This document shows, piece after piece, positions 7,414 to 16,802 of a stretch of 64,000 nucleotides of DNA. A model generated the notes under the pieces. It was not told where the DNA came from and made no database searches. It saw nothing but the letters and a program-made list of their open reading frames with translations. Positions within the stretch are counted from its first letter, which is position 1. Every line of letters begins with the position of its first letter. The stretch is from Erythrobacter donghaensis (GTDB lineage Bacteria; Pseudomonadota; Alphaproteobacteria; Sphingomonadales; Sphingomonadaceae), in assembly GCF_002155425.1 (NCBI RefSeq), contig NZ_MUYG01000005.1:103688-167687 (forward strand). The letters run 5' to 3'. A program made the translations under genes and the position numbers.

Positions 7414-8229
7414 ATGTCGTTCTTCACTTCCCTGTCCGGCCTGCGCAACGCCGAGACCGATCTGCGCGTCATCGCCAACAACATCGCCAACGCCGAGACG
7501 GTGGGCTTCAAGAAAAGCTCGGCGCAGTTCGCCGATCTTGTCGCCACGGGTTCCGCCACCGATCCGCGCCGCAGCCCCGGCATCGGCGCGACGATTGCCG
7601 GGATCACGCAGGACTTCGTGCTCGGCCCGCTCGAACAGACCGGTCGTGCGCTGGATCTGGCGATCGACGGTGACGGGTTCTTCGCGCTCGCCAATCCGTT
7701 TTCGGGCGATGTCAGCTACAGCCGCAACGGCAATTTCCGCCTGACCGCGGTGGGCGAGCTAGAGGACAACTGGGGCAACCGCCTGCAGGCCTATCCGGTC
7801 GATCCGGCAGGCAACCCGACCTCGACCGTGCCCGCCGATGTCAACGTGCCGATCGTTAACGGCGCGGGCTCCTCGCTCGCCAATGTCACCATCAATGTGC
7901 GCGGGATCGTGATTGCGGCCTTCTCGGACGGCAGCACCGAGCCGGTGGGCCAGGTTGCGCTCGCCACCTTCCCCGCTCCCAACGGGCTGCGCTCGATCGG
8001 CCAGACCAAATGGCAGGCGACCGGCGAAAGCGGCGCGGCGGTGTTCGGCAATCCCGGCCTTGGCACCTATGGCGAGATGATCAGCGGCGCGCTGGAGCGT
8101 TCCAACGTCGATCTGGCCGAGGAAATGGTCTCGCTGCTCACGGCGCAGCGCAACTTCCAGGCCAACGCCCGCGCGATCGACACCGCGACGCAGATCACCA
8201 CCACCACGCTCAACCTGCGCCAGCAGTAA
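7414..8229 (+). CDS. flgE: FlgE, hook protein (unusually short)
   Basis: The hook subunit. The 271 residues carry the N-terminal ANNIANAETVGFKK motif and the C-terminal helix EEMVSLLTAQRNFQANARAI. The length is that of a rod protein rather than the usual 400 or so residues, so most of the variable outer hook domain is absent. Position after flgD, before flgF and flgG, and the FlgE-like FKKSSAQFADLV support hook rather than rod. An AAAGGA ribosome site precedes ATG 7414. Confidence 0.85.
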   Translation: MSFFTSLSGLRNAETDLRVIANNIANAETVGFKKSSAQFADLVATGSATDPRRSPGIGATIAGITQDFVLGPLEQTGRALDLAIDGDGFFALANPFSGDVSYSRNGNFRLTAVGELEDNWGNRLQAYPVDPAGNPTSTVPADVNVPIVNGAGSSLANVTINVRGIVIAAFSDGSTEPVGQVALATFPAPNGLRSIGQTKWQATGESGAAVFGNPGLGTYGEMISGALERSNVDLAEEMVSLLTAQRNFQANARAIDTATQITTTTLNLRQQ

Positions 8230-8232
8230 GCG

Positions 8233-8979
8233 ATGGACCGGCTGATCTACACCGCCATGACCGCGATGAACGCGGCGATGGACCGGCAGCGGGTGACGGC
8301 GAACAACCTCGCCAACGCCAGCACTCCGGGCTTTCGTCAGGAGATCTTCGCGGTCACTCCGGCGACGCTGAAGGACGGATCGCTGGAGGCCCGCGCCATG
8401 GCGCGCGGCAATGTGCGCGGGGCGGATATGAAAACCGCCCGCGTGGTGCCGACGGGCAATCCGCTCGACGTGGCGCTTGAGGGCAAGGCGCTGATCGCGT
8501 TCCAGTCCCCCGACCGGCAGGGCGAGATATACTCGCGGCGCGGCGACCTGCGCGTCGCGGCCTCGGGTGTGCTGGAGAATGGCGAAGGGCTGGCGGTGCT
8601 GGGCGAAGGCGGCACGCCGATCACGGTGCCGCCGGGGTTCAGCATAAGCCTTGCCGCCGATGGCACGATCCTCGCCAGCGATCCGGCCGCGCCCAATGCC
8701 GCTGCCGAAGCGATCGACCGCATCCGGCTGGTCAATCCCGAAGGCAGCCCGCTCGCCAAAGGGATCGATAGCTTTCTGAAGGTGCCGAACGGCGGTGTCC
8801 TTCCCCCCGATCCCACTGCCCGGCTCAGCACCGGGGCGCTCGAAATGTCCAATGTCGAAACCGCCGATACCCTCGTCCAGATGATCGAGGCGCAGCGCGC
8901 CTTCGAACAGCGCGCCAAGATCATCGCCACCGCAGGTACGCTCGATGAAGCCTCCAGCGGCCTGATGTCGCTGCGCTAA
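8233..8979 (+). CDS. flgF: FlgF, proximal rod protein
   Basis: A rod protein of 248 residues. It begins MDRLIYTAMTAMNAAMDRQR, the FlgF form of the N-terminal helix, followed by TANNLANASTPGFRQE. The C-terminus has GALEMSNVETADTLVQMIEA and the QRAFEQRAK helix. It starts three bases after the flgE stop and is clearly in the same operon. Nothing unusual. Confidence 0.92.
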   Translation: MDRLIYTAMTAMNAAMDRQRVTANNLANASTPGFRQEIFAVTPATLKDGSLEARAMARGNVRGADMKTARVVPTGNPLDVALEGKALIAFQSPDRQGEIYSRRGDLRVAASGVLENGEGLAVLGEGGTPITVPPGFSISLAADGTILASDPAAPNAAAEAIDRIRLVNPEGSPLAKGIDSFLKVPNGGVLPPDPTARLSTGALEMSNVETADTLVQMIEAQRAFEQRAKIIATAGTLDEASSGLMSLR

Positions 8980-8997
8980 GAACAGGAGAACCGACCC

Positions 8998-9789
8998 ATG
9001 CCCACTTCCGCTCTTCACGTCGCCCGCACGGGCCTCGAGGCGCAGGATGCGCGGATGCGCGTCATCGCCAACAACCTTGCGAATATCGGCACCACCGGCT
9101 TCAAGCGCGACCGCGCGGACTTTGCGACGCTCGCCTATCAGGAACAGCGCGTGGCGGGGCAGGCCTCGACCGGGCAGACCGCCTATGCGGTGGGGCTCAA
9201 TTTGGGCACAGGCGTGCAGGTGCAGGGCACCGCGCGGATCAGCACGCAGGGCACGCTCAGCCGCACCGACAACCCCTTCGACCTCGCGCTGGATGGCGAC
9301 GGGTTCTTTCAGGTGGAACTGCCGCCGGGCGGCCAGATCGGCTTCACCCGCGCAGGCAATTTCGCGCTGGCGAATGATGGCACGCTGATCACCGCGCAGG
9401 GCTATGCGCTGCAGCCGCCGGTGCAGATCCCGGCCGGGGCGCAGTCGATCTCCATTGCGCCCGACGGCACGATCAGCGCGATCACCCCCGGCAATGCCGA
9501 GCCGACGCTGCTCGGCCAGCTGACCGTGGCGAGCTTCGTTAATCCGGGCGGCCTGCGCGCGATTGGCGACAACTTCCTGGTCGAAACCGCTGCCTCCGGC
9601 CCCGCCGAACTCGGCTTTGCGGGCGAAAACGGGCGCGGGCAGATCCGGCAGGGGATGCTCGAAAGCTCCAACGTCAACGTGGTCGAGGAGCTGGTCGAAA
9701 TGATCGAGGCCCAGCGCGCCTACGAGATCAATTCCAAGATGGTGAGCGCGGTCGACGAGATGCTGCGCAACGCCAACCAGACATTGTGA
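8998..9789 (+). CDS. flgG: FlgG, distal rod protein
   Basis: The distal rod subunit, 263 residues, the family's standard size. N-terminal signature IANNLANIGTTGFKRDRADF; FlgG-specific features include YQEQRVAG and NPFDLALDGDGFFQV. The C-terminal helix is ELVEMIEAQRAYEINSKMV. The start follows an AGGAG site ten bases upstream. The 3' end runs into flgH. Confidence 0.94.
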   Translation: MPTSALHVARTGLEAQDARMRVIANNLANIGTTGFKRDRADFATLAYQEQRVAGQASTGQTAYAVGLNLGTGVQVQGTARISTQGTLSRTDNPFDLALDGDGFFQVELPPGGQIGFTRAGNFALANDGTLITAQGYALQPPVQIPAGAQSISIAPDGTISAITPGNAEPTLLGQLTVASFVNPGGLRAIGDNFLVETAASGPAELGFAGENGRGQIRQGMLESSNVNVVEELVEMIEAQRAYEINSKMVSAVDEMLRNANQTL

Positions 9790-9797
9790 GAACTGCC

Positions 9798-10514
9798 ATG
9801 AAGGGTCGGATCATCATCCTCGCCGCGCCGCTGCTGCTCGCTGCGTGCGGCGGGCTGGGCGGCAAGGGGCCGCAGGCGGGCTTCACCGCGCCGCCGCCGC
9901 CCGGCGCGGCGATGGTCGCTGCCGGGGCGAGCGATCCGCTGGCGGTGGCCGCGCCGCAGCCGATGGTGCCTGCCACCAGCGCGGGGGCGATCTTCCAGAC
10001 CGGGACGGGCTATTCCGGCCTCGTCGTGGGCACCCGCGCGCGCCAACTGGGCGATATGGTGACGATCATCCTCACCGAAGCGACCACCACCACCAAGAGC
10101 ACCACCGGCAAGACCAGCCGCGAAGGGAGCTTCGGAATCACGCCCCCTGCGGCCGGCCCGCTCGATTTCCTGAACCCCGAAGCCCTTAAAGCTGCGGCGC
10201 AAGGGTCGTTCACGGGTTCGGGCAATGCCGCGCAGCAAAGCCGCCTCAATGGTGCGGTCGCTGTGACGATTGCCGCGATCTACCCCAACGGGACTGCCGA
10301 AGTGGTCGGAGAAAAGCAGATGATGTTCAGCCAGGGAGACGAGTGGGTGCAATTCGCCGGCCGCATCCGGCTGATCGATATCGACGCCGACAACCGCCTC
10401 GCCTCATCGCAGGTCGCCAATGCCCGGATCATCTATTCGGGCAAGGGCGCCGTGCAGCAGGCGAGCCGTCCGGGCTGGCTCAGCCGCTTCTTCAACATGA
10501 TCTCGCCGTTCTGA
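9798..10514 (+). CDS. flgH: FlgH, L-ring lipoprotein
   Basis: Forms the outer-membrane L ring. From ATG 9798 the protein has 238 residues with a lipoprotein signal (MKGRIIILAAPLLLAACGG). The cysteine at residue 17 is the lipidation site. Conserved blocks include ARQLGDMVTIILTEATTTTK and NGTAEVVGEKQM. GTG 9786, four bases inside flgG, is an alternative start that would add four residues before the signal. Confidence 0.92.
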   Translation: MKGRIIILAAPLLLAACGGLGGKGPQAGFTAPPPPGAAMVAAGASDPLAVAAPQPMVPATSAGAIFQTGTGYSGLVVGTRARQLGDMVTIILTEATTTTKSTTGKTSREGSFGITPPAAGPLDFLNPEALKAAAQGSFTGSGNAAQQSRLNGAVAVTIAAIYPNGTAEVVGEKQMMFSQGDEWVQFAGRIRLIDIDADNRLASSQVANARIIYSGKGAVQQASRPGWLSRFFNMISPF

Positions 10515-10527
10515 GAGGGCCGCACCG

Positions 10528-11643
10528 ATGAACCGCATCCGTATCCTCGCGCCGATCCTCTATATCCTGATCGCACTGGTTGCCGGGCACATGCCCGCGC
10601 CTGCTGCGGCCGAGCGCATCCGCGATCTCGGCCAGTTCGAAGGCCTGCGCGCAAACCAACTGACCGGCTATGGCGTGGTTGTCGGCCTCGCGGGTACGGG
10701 CGACAACAACCTGCAATATGTGACCGAGGCGATGAAGGGGGTGTCCGGGCGGCTGGGGCTGCAATTGCCGCCCGGTGTCTCGCCGATCCTGCGCAATTCC
10801 GCCGCGGTGATCGTGACGGCGGAACTGCCTGCCTTTGCCAAGCCGGGGCAGCGGATCGACATTACCGTCTCGACCCTTGGCCAGGCGCTCTCCTTGCGCG
10901 GCGGGGCGCTGATCCTCACGCCGCTCTACGGTGCGGACGGGCAGATCTACGCGATGGCGCAGGGCAATGTCGCGGTGGGCGGCCTTGGCGTGACGGGCCG
11001 TGACGGATCGCAGGTCAGCGTCAATGTCGCCACCGTGGGCCGGATCGCCGATGGCGCCACGGTGGAGCGCGCGGTGGCGACCGGGTTCGACCTGTCGCCG
11101 ACCTTGCGCTTCAACCTCCACAAGGCCGATTTCCTCACCGCCGCGCGGGTGCGCGATGCGATCAATGGCCGCTATCCCGGCATTGCCACCATCGCCGACG
11201 GGGTGAGCATCGAGCTGGCCCTGCCGCAGGGCAACGACATGCGATCTGGCCTGATGGCCGAGATCGAGATGCTTGCCGTCACGCCCGCGCCGGTCGCGGC
11301 GAAAGTGATCGTCAATTCGCGCACCGGAACCGTGGTGATCAACGATGCCGTGCGCCTCGCGCCCGCAGCGATCAGCCACGGCAAGCTGGTGATCCGCATC
11401 GACGAGAACCCCGCGATCGTCCAGCCCGCGCCCTTCAGCCGGGGCGAGACCACGCAGGAGGAATCCTCCGACATCACCGTCGAGGAACGCTCCGACCGGG
11501 TCGCCTACATGCCCGCCGCCGCTTCGCTGACCGAGATCGTCGATGCGCTCAACCTGCTGGGCGTGGGCGCGTCGGACCTGGTGGTGATCCTCGAAAGCCT
11601 CAAGCAGGCGGGCAGCCTGCAAGCCGAAATGGTGGTGCTGTGA
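10528..11643 (+). CDS. flgI: FlgI, P-ring protein
   Basis: The periplasmic P-ring subunit, 371 residues. It has an N-terminal signal sequence (residues 1-28, ending APAAAA or similar), then the invariant RIRDLGQFEGLRANQLTGYG and GLAGTGDN. The C-terminus ends EIVDALNLLGVGASDLVVIL. It needs FlgA as chaperone, encoded at 3125-3673. It starts 13 bases after flgH, and its stop overlaps the GTG start of flgJ (GTGA). Confidence 0.95.
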   Translation: MNRIRILAPILYILIALVAGHMPAPAAAERIRDLGQFEGLRANQLTGYGVVVGLAGTGDNNLQYVTEAMKGVSGRLGLQLPPGVSPILRNSAAVIVTAELPAFAKPGQRIDITVSTLGQALSLRGGALILTPLYGADGQIYAMAQGNVAVGGLGVTGRDGSQVSVNVATVGRIADGATVERAVATGFDLSPTLRFNLHKADFLTAARVRDAINGRYPGIATIADGVSIELALPQGNDMRSGLMAEIEMLAVTPAPVAAKVIVNSRTGTVVINDAVRLAPAAISHGKLVIRIDENPAIVQPAPFSRGETTQEESSDITVEERSDRVAYMPAAASLTEIVDALNLLGVGASDLVVILESLKQAGSLQAEMVVL

Positions 11644-11975
11644 TCCGCCCCCTTTCCCCCTCGGGCGTCCCTGCGCCCGGTAGCGCGGCCCGTACCGGCC
11701 AGCCCCCCTTCTCTCCGGAACGGGCCGCGCTGCGTGAGGCCGCCGAAGGCTTCGAGGCGATCATGATCCGCAAGATGCTCGCCAGCGCGCGCGCCTCCAG
11801 CTTTGCCGAGGACGCGCCGCTGACCGGCGGCGGGCTCAAGCAGTTCGAAGCGATGCGTGACGAACACTTCGCCGAAATCGCCGCCAATTCCGGCGCCTTC
11901 GGGTTTGCCCGGAGTATCGAGGCCAGCCTCGCGCAACACCTGCCCGCTAAAGCTGCGGATCAAGGGGACAGCTGA
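11640..11975 (+). CDS. flgJ: FlgJ-type rod-binding protein (no muramidase domain)
   Basis: A 111-residue protein equal to the N-terminal half of enterobacterial FlgJ. The rod-cap region LREAAEGFEAIMIRKMLASA and the GGGLKQFEAMRDEHFAEIAA block are present. The C-terminal peptidoglycan hydrolase is absent, and that job probably falls to the transglycosylase at 1226-2263. The GTG start overlaps the flgI stop, and the stop overlaps the flgK ATG (TGATG). Confidence 0.9.
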   Translation: MIRPLSPSGVPAPGSAARTGQPPFSPERAALREAAEGFEAIMIRKMLASARASSFAEDAPLTGGGLKQFEAMRDEHFAEIAANSGAFGFARSIEASLAQHLPAKAADQGDS

Positions 11976-13315
11976 TGCCAACCGCGATTTTCACCATTGC
12001 CCGATCCGGCCTCAGCGCCAGCCGCCGCAGCCTCGAGCTGACGGCGCAGAACATCGCCAATGCCTCCAACCCCGACTATTCGCGCCGGGTGCTGACGCAG
12101 GGCGAGCTGGTGATGACAAGCTCGATCGGCACCAATGCGGTCGACTCGCTCGGCGGCGTGCGCCCCGGGAGCATCGAGCGTGCGGAAAGTTCGCTGGTGC
12201 AGCGTCAGGCGCGCGATACGTCCTCGGCGCTGGCAGCGGCGGAGGCCGAATTCTTCGCGCTGCGCGAGGCCGAAAGCGCGCTCGAAACTTCAGGCGTGTT
12301 CACCGGCATCGTCGATTTCGAAGCCGCGCTGACCCGGCTCCAGAACAACCCGACTGAACCCGCGCTGAGGCTCTCGGCGGTCGAGGCCGGGCGCAAGATG
12401 GCGGGCAATTTCCGCATCGCCAACGGCACGCTCGCCAATGCCCGCAGCCTCGTGCAGGCCGAAGTCAGCGCCGAGGTGCTGACCGTCAACGAGCTGGCGG
12501 GCGAGCTGGCCAAGATCAACGCCGATCTGGTCGGCTCGCGCGAGGGCACCGCCGGGCGCGCGGCGCTGCTCGATGCGCGCGACAAGGCTCTGCGCGGGCT
12601 GGCGGAGGAATTCGGCCTCGAGCCGACCATCAACGCCAACGGCACCGCCGACGTGATGCTGACCGGCACCCCGCCCGTGGCGCTGGTGACCGGTTCGGTC
12701 ACGCAGCCGGTCGCGGTCACCTATGCCGCCGATGGCACCGCCAGTTTCACCGTGGGCGGCACGGCCTTTGCGCCTGCCAGCGGAGCGATGGCGGGTCGGG
12801 CAGCGGCGCTTGGCGAGATGGCGGGGCTGCAAACCGGGCTCGATGCTCTGGCCGCTTCGGCGATCGGCCTCGCCAACACCGCGCAGGCCAATGGCGCCGG
12901 GCTCGACGGTTCGCCGGGTCAGCCGCTGTTCGGCGGCACCGGAGCGGGCGATATCGACGTGGTGCTCGCCTCTGCCGATGGCCTCGCCACCGCTCCGGCA
13001 GGCGCGCCTGCGGGCAGCCGCGACACGGCCAATCTCGCCGCGCTGATCGCCAGCTATGCCGGGCCCGGCGGGCCTGCGAGCGAGGCCGACGCCCTGCTGC
13101 TGGGCCTCTCCAGCCAGGTGTCCGCGCTCAACACCCGCGCCGAGGGCCTCAGCGTTGTCGCCGCCAGCGCCGAGGCCGAGCTGCTGCGCGAGACCGGGGT
13201 CGATCTCGATGACGAGGCCGCCAATCTGGTGCGCCTGCAACAGGCTTTCGAAGCCAACAGCCGGGTGATCCAGGTCGCCGCGCAGCTGTTCGATACCATC
13301 CTCGACCTCAGATAG
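11975..13315 (+). CDS. flgK: FlgK, hook-filament junction protein 1
   Basis: HAP1, 446 residues. N-terminal signature: residues 1-40 with LELTAQNIANASNPDYSRRV. The coiled-coil region is at about 85-190. The C-terminus carries LDDEAANLVRLQQAFEANSR and VIQVAAQLFDTILDLR, both family hallmarks. It is the partner of flgL, which follows 12 bases later. It is probably a client of the FlgN chaperone encoded at 2368-2730. Confidence 0.93.
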   Translation: MPTAIFTIARSGLSASRRSLELTAQNIANASNPDYSRRVLTQGELVMTSSIGTNAVDSLGGVRPGSIERAESSLVQRQARDTSSALAAAEAEFFALREAESALETSGVFTGIVDFEAALTRLQNNPTEPALRLSAVEAGRKMAGNFRIANGTLANARSLVQAEVSAEVLTVNELAGELAKINADLVGSREGTAGRAALLDARDKALRGLAEEFGLEPTINANGTADVMLTGTPPVALVTGSVTQPVAVTYAADGTASFTVGGTAFAPASGAMAGRAAALGEMAGLQTGLDALAASAIGLANTAQANGAGLDGSPGQPLFGGTGAGDIDVVLASADGLATAPAGAPAGSRDTANLAALIASYAGPGGPASEADALLLGLSSQVSALNTRAEGLSVVAASAEAELLRETGVDLDDEAANLVRLQQAFEANSRVIQVAAQLFDTILDLR

Positions 13316-13327
13316 GGAGCGCGCGCC

Positions 13328-14248
13328 ATGGGTTTCATCACCAATTCGACCGGCTCCTACTTCAACCGCTCGCTCGCGCAGATGGCCGATCTTCGCGCCG
13401 GGATCGAGCGCACGCGCTCGCAGATCGCCACGGGCCGCAAGATCGAGCGCGGGTCGGATGATCCCGCCGCCGCCGCGCAGCTGCGCAGCATCGCCCGGCG
13501 CGAGGCGCTGGCCGGAGTCGAGGGCGATAACGCCGCCCGGCTCGGGCAGGATCTGGCTGCGGGCGCGAACGAGATCGAGGCGGTGACCGCGCTGCTGCAG
13601 CGCGCGCGCGAACTGGCCCTGCAGGCCGCCAATGCCCCGCTCGGCCCGGACGGTCGGCAGGCGGTCGCCTTCGAGCTGGAGCAGCTGGGGCAGGAACTGT
13701 TCACCCGCGCCAACGCCGTCTCGCTGACCGGCGAGCCGCTGTTCGCGGGGCAATCCTCGGGCGCGGCCTTCACCCGCGATGCGCTTGGCAATGTCACCTA
13801 TGCCGGCACGCCCGAAAGCGGCGCCGTGCCGGTCGCACCGGGGACCGAAATCTTCCGCGGGTTGCCGGGCAGCGAAGTGTTCGAATTCAACCTCAATGGC
13901 ACCCCCACCAGCGCCTTTGCCGTGCTCGGCGGGCTGGCGGCGGCGTTGCAGGGCGGCGCGGCCGATCCGGTCGCTGCGGCCAATGCCGCGATCGAGGGGA
14001 TCGACGCCGCGCTCGATACCACCAACCGCGCAGTTACCATCCTCGGCACCCGCATGGCCTGGACCGAGCAGGTCGAAGCCCAGCAGGGCGAGCGCATGAT
14101 CGTGCTGGCCGAACGCCGCAGCCGGGTGGGCGATACCGACATCGCCGATGCCATCGCGCGCCTGCAGCAGACGATGACCGCGCTCGAGGCCAGCCAGGCC
14201 GCCTTCGCCCGCGTCAGCTCGCTGACCCTGTTCGACGCGCTGCGCTAA
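13328..14248 (+). CDS. flgL: FlgL, hook-filament junction protein 3
   Basis: HAP3, 306 residues. Flagellin-like N-terminus (QMADLRAGIERTRSQIATGR, KIERGSDDPAAAAQLRSIAR). The C-terminal helices include RSRVGDTDIADAIARLQQTM and end SLTLFDALR. The final phenylalanine-containing helix resembles that of flagellin, as expected. It is the last axial gene of the operon before motA, 15 bases downstream. Confidence 0.92.
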   Translation: MGFITNSTGSYFNRSLAQMADLRAGIERTRSQIATGRKIERGSDDPAAAAQLRSIARREALAGVEGDNAARLGQDLAAGANEIEAVTALLQRARELALQAANAPLGPDGRQAVAFELEQLGQELFTRANAVSLTGEPLFAGQSSGAAFTRDALGNVTYAGTPESGAVPVAPGTEIFRGLPGSEVFEFNLNGTPTSAFAVLGGLAAALQGGAADPVAAANAAIEGIDAALDTTNRAVTILGTRMAWTEQVEAQQGERMIVLAERRSRVGDTDIADAIARLQQTMTALEASQAAFARVSSLTLFDALR

Positions 14249-14263
14249 GAGAGGGCTGGCGGA

Positions 14264-15127
14264 ATGTTTGTTGCCATTGGCATAGTCGTATTGCTCGCCA
14301 TGGTGTTCGGCGGGTTCATCCTCGCTGGCGGGGCGATGGGCCCGGTGCTGAAGGCGCTCCCGCTCGAATTCATGATGATCGGCGGAGCGGCGACCGGCGC
14401 GACCCTGATCGGCAACTCGATGCACGAGATCAAGCTGCTCGGCGGCGGGCTGGGCAAGATCTTCAAGGGGCCGAAATATACCGATCAGGATCACATCGAC
14501 GCGATCGCGCTGACATCGAAGCTGATGAAGCTGCTGCGCTCCGAAGGCGCGGTGGCGCTGGAAAGCCATGTCACCGAGCCGGGCAATTCGACGCTCTTTT
14601 CCGAATACCCCAAGCTTCAGGCCGACCCGGTGGTGAGCGCGATGATCTGCGATCCGCTGACGCTGATGGTGGTCTCTTCGGGCACGCTCGATACCCACGC
14701 GGTCGAGGATATCATCGACAATGCGATCAAGACCCAGCTGCACGAAATGGACGAGCCGCAGCACATGATCCAGTCGCTCGCCGATGCGCTGCCTGCGCTC
14801 GGGATCGTGGCCGCGGTGCTCGGCATCATCAAGACGATGGGCGCAATCAACGAGCCCCCGGAGATTCTCGGCAAGATGATCGGTTCTGCGCTGGTCGGCA
14901 CCTTTCTGGGCGTGCTCTTGGCCTATGGTTTTGCCGGGCCGCTGGGCGCGCGGCTGAAGCAGATCAACGCGCACGACAGCCAGATCTTCCATTCGATCAA
15001 GCAGGTCATCATCGCCTCGCTGCACGGCTATCCGCAGCCGCTGGTGCTGGAAGCCGCGCGCTCGGGCCTGCCGCCTGCGCATCGCCCCAAGCTCACCGAC
15101 CTGCTCGACATGATGCGGGGGCGGTGA
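14264..15127 (+). CDS. motA: MotA, stator subunit
   Basis: The main flagellar motor stator A subunit, 287 residues. Four membrane segments (about 1-21, 30-50, 170-190, 205-225). The motor signature ALPALGIVAAVLGIIKTMGA contains the paired prolines/glycines of the channel. The cytoplasmic loop at about 70-165 carries conserved charged residues that contact FliG. The start ATG 14264 is 15 bases after flgL. It is followed by motB with one base between stop and start. Confidence 0.94.
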   Translation: MFVAIGIVVLLAMVFGGFILAGGAMGPVLKALPLEFMMIGGAATGATLIGNSMHEIKLLGGGLGKIFKGPKYTDQDHIDAIALTSKLMKLLRSEGAVALESHVTEPGNSTLFSEYPKLQADPVVSAMICDPLTLMVVSSGTLDTHAVEDIIDNAIKTQLHEMDEPQHMIQSLADALPALGIVAAVLGIIKTMGAINEPPEILGKMIGSALVGTFLGVLLAYGFAGPLGARLKQINAHDSQIFHSIKQVIIASLHGYPQPLVLEAARSGLPPAHRPKLTDLLDMMRGR

Positions 15128-15128
15128 G

Positions 15129-16037
15129 GTGGCGGATGGCCCTGCGGCGATCCCCGCGCCGATTATCGTCAAGAAGATCACGGTGGTCGAAGGCGGCCAC
15201 CACGGCGGGGCGTGGAAGGTCGCCTATGCCGACTTCGTAACCGCGATGATGGCGTTCTTCCTGCTGCTGTGGCTGCTCGGCGCGACCGAGGAGAAGCAGC
15301 GCAAGGGCATCGCCGATTACTTTGCGCCCACGCTGGTCAAGATGCGGCAGGAAAGCGCCGGGTCGGACGGCTTGCTGGGCGGATCGTCGCTAACCGATCC
15401 GGACAATTATCCCAATGAAATGGGCCAGACCGGCACACGTTCGATCACTATCCCGCGCGGCGTCACCGGCGGCCCGACCGAAGGCGGCGGGCGCGGCGAG
15501 CTGGACGCCAAGAAGCTGAAGGAATTGCAGGACAAGATCGAACAGAAGCTCGTCCAGCGCCGCCAGCTGCGGCACCTCGCCAAGCAGGTGCGGGTGATGC
15601 GCGCGCCCGAGGGCATCCGCATCGACCTGATGGACAATGCCGATTTCTCGATGTTCGAACTGGGCACCACGATCCTCACCAAGGATGCGCGCGGGCTGCT
15701 GGAGGTGATGGCCGACACGCTGAAGGACGAGGCCGCCCCGCTGATCCTGCGCGGTCACACGGATTCGCTGCCCTGGCGCGGCGGGGTGAGCGCGAACAAC
15801 TGGTCGCTCTCGACCGGCCGCGCGGAAGCCACCCGTCAGGCGCTGGTGCTGGGCGGCGTGACACAAAATCGCTTTGCGCGGATCGAGGGCGTCGCCGACA
15901 CCGAGCCGCTGATCGGCGACAACCCCGCGGACCCGAGAAACCGTCGCATCTCGCTGCTGCTGCTCGAAGGGCGCGGCCCACGTCAGTCGGCAGCGGCACC
16001 GCCGGTGAAGGCAGCGAAGGTAGCCCCCGGACCCTGA
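15129..16037 (+). CDS. motB: MotB, stator subunit with peptidoglycan-binding domain
   Basis: The stator B subunit, 302 residues. One membrane helix at about residues 33-55 (WKVAYADFVTAMMAFFLLLW) with the proton-binding aspartate of the AD pair. The OmpA-like peptidoglycan-binding domain follows at about 155-285 (LILRGHTDSLPWRG, then NNWSLSTGRAEATRQALV and NRRISLLLLEG). GTG 15129 is the start, one base after the motA stop. A perfect hairpin terminator lies 41 bases after the stop and closes the flgB-motB operon. Confidence 0.94.
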   Translation: MADGPAAIPAPIIVKKITVVEGGHHGGAWKVAYADFVTAMMAFFLLLWLLGATEEKQRKGIADYFAPTLVKMRQESAGSDGLLGGSSLTDPDNYPNEMGQTGTRSITIPRGVTGGPTEGGGRGELDAKKLKELQDKIEQKLVQRRQLRHLAKQVRVMRAPEGIRIDLMDNADFSMFELGTTILTKDARGLLEVMADTLKDEAAPLILRGHTDSLPWRGGVSANNWSLSTGRAEATRQALVLGGVTQNRFARIEGVADTEPLIGDNPADPRNRRISLLLLEGRGPRQSAAAPPVKAAKVAPGP

Positions 16038-16078
16038 CCTTCTTCCGACGCGACGAGCCGTGATCAGGTCGACGCAAC

Positions 16079-16122
16079 GACAAAAAGGCCCCCGCGGTGC
16101 ACCCCGCCGGGGCCTTTTTGTC
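16079..16122. terminator. Bidirectional rho-independent terminator after motB
   Basis: A 14-base perfect stem: GACAAAAAGGCCCC at 16079-16092 pairs with GGGGCCTTTTTGTC at 16109-16122. The T-run forms part of the 3' arm. It works equally on either strand because the left arm begins with the A-run. Confidence 0.85.
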
Positions 16123-16220
16123 GGGCGGCCCGGTGTCGGCTTTCGGGCAAGCGCCGTAGCATTCTGGATGGCCGGGAATGGGTGGAAATCGGAAATCGCG
16201 AAAGCTAGACAATCGAGGCT

Positions 16221-16802
16221 ATGGACCACCCTCAGATGCTCACTGAAATTGACGTCAGCCAGCTTGCAGGCGCCTTCCCCATGTCGATGGGGACAAACGC
16301 GGTCGAAGCCGGAATGGTGGTCCATGGCCTTCTTGATCCACGACAATGGGCCAACCAAGTGAGCCTTCTAGTTGGCGGAGAGAAAATACTCGTGCCACGA
16401 CGGCTTCGATATAGCGAGGACCAAAGCACGCCCTCAAACGACAGCCCCATCGCGCAAATGGCCGCCTGTCTCCAAACTCAGAGTTCCAACGGCTTTGACC
16501 GTCAGCGTGCTTTGCGATCACTTCTACCCGCGGTGCAGCCATGGTCTGCACCCTTTGTGGTAACCCTGATCGGTGAGTATGTCGTCGAGATCATCGAGGA
16601 CATCGCAGGTGCGACCACTCCGTTAAATGTTGACGCGATGATCTCGTTTATCTCCGAAAATACGGACTATTGGAAACTGACTAAGCAGCGCGTCGCCAGT
16701 TACTGGAATGTCTACTACAGACATAAATACACAAAGCTGAATTACCCCGGATTTCAGCTAGTGAGGACACTTGAGACTGGCCTACGCGCACGCGCTGCAT
16801 GA
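16221..16802 (+). CDS. Hypothetical protein, atypical composition
   Basis: A 193-residue protein I do not recognise. It has no signal peptide. A hydrophobic helix-like stretch lies near residues 108-128 (PWSAPFVVTLIGEYVVEIIE), and the C-terminal part is Tyr/Lys/Arg-rich (YWNVYYRHKYTKLNYPGFQL). Codon use differs visibly from all neighbours, with many A/T third positions. It stands alone between the motB and flagellin terminators, with no strong ribosome site before ATG 16221. The composition and isolation suggest a horizontally acquired gene, possibly from a phage or island. The coding call is supported by the uninterrupted frame and plausible amino-acid mix. Confidence 0.6.
   Translation: MDHPQMLTEIDVSQLAGAFPMSMGTNAVEAGMVVHGLLDPRQWANQVSLLVGGEKILVPRRLRYSEDQSTPSNDSPIAQMAACLQTQSSNGFDRQRALRSLLPAVQPWSAPFVVTLIGEYVVEIIEDIAGATTPLNVDAMISFISENTDYWKLTKQRVASYWNVYYRHKYTKLNYPGFQLVRTLETGLRARAA

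Noticed and set aside
12290..15181. 963-codon open frame on the minus strand
   Set aside because: Antisense to flgK, flgL and motA, which are certain. Composition (Arg, Gly, His, Gln) is typical of a shadow frame.
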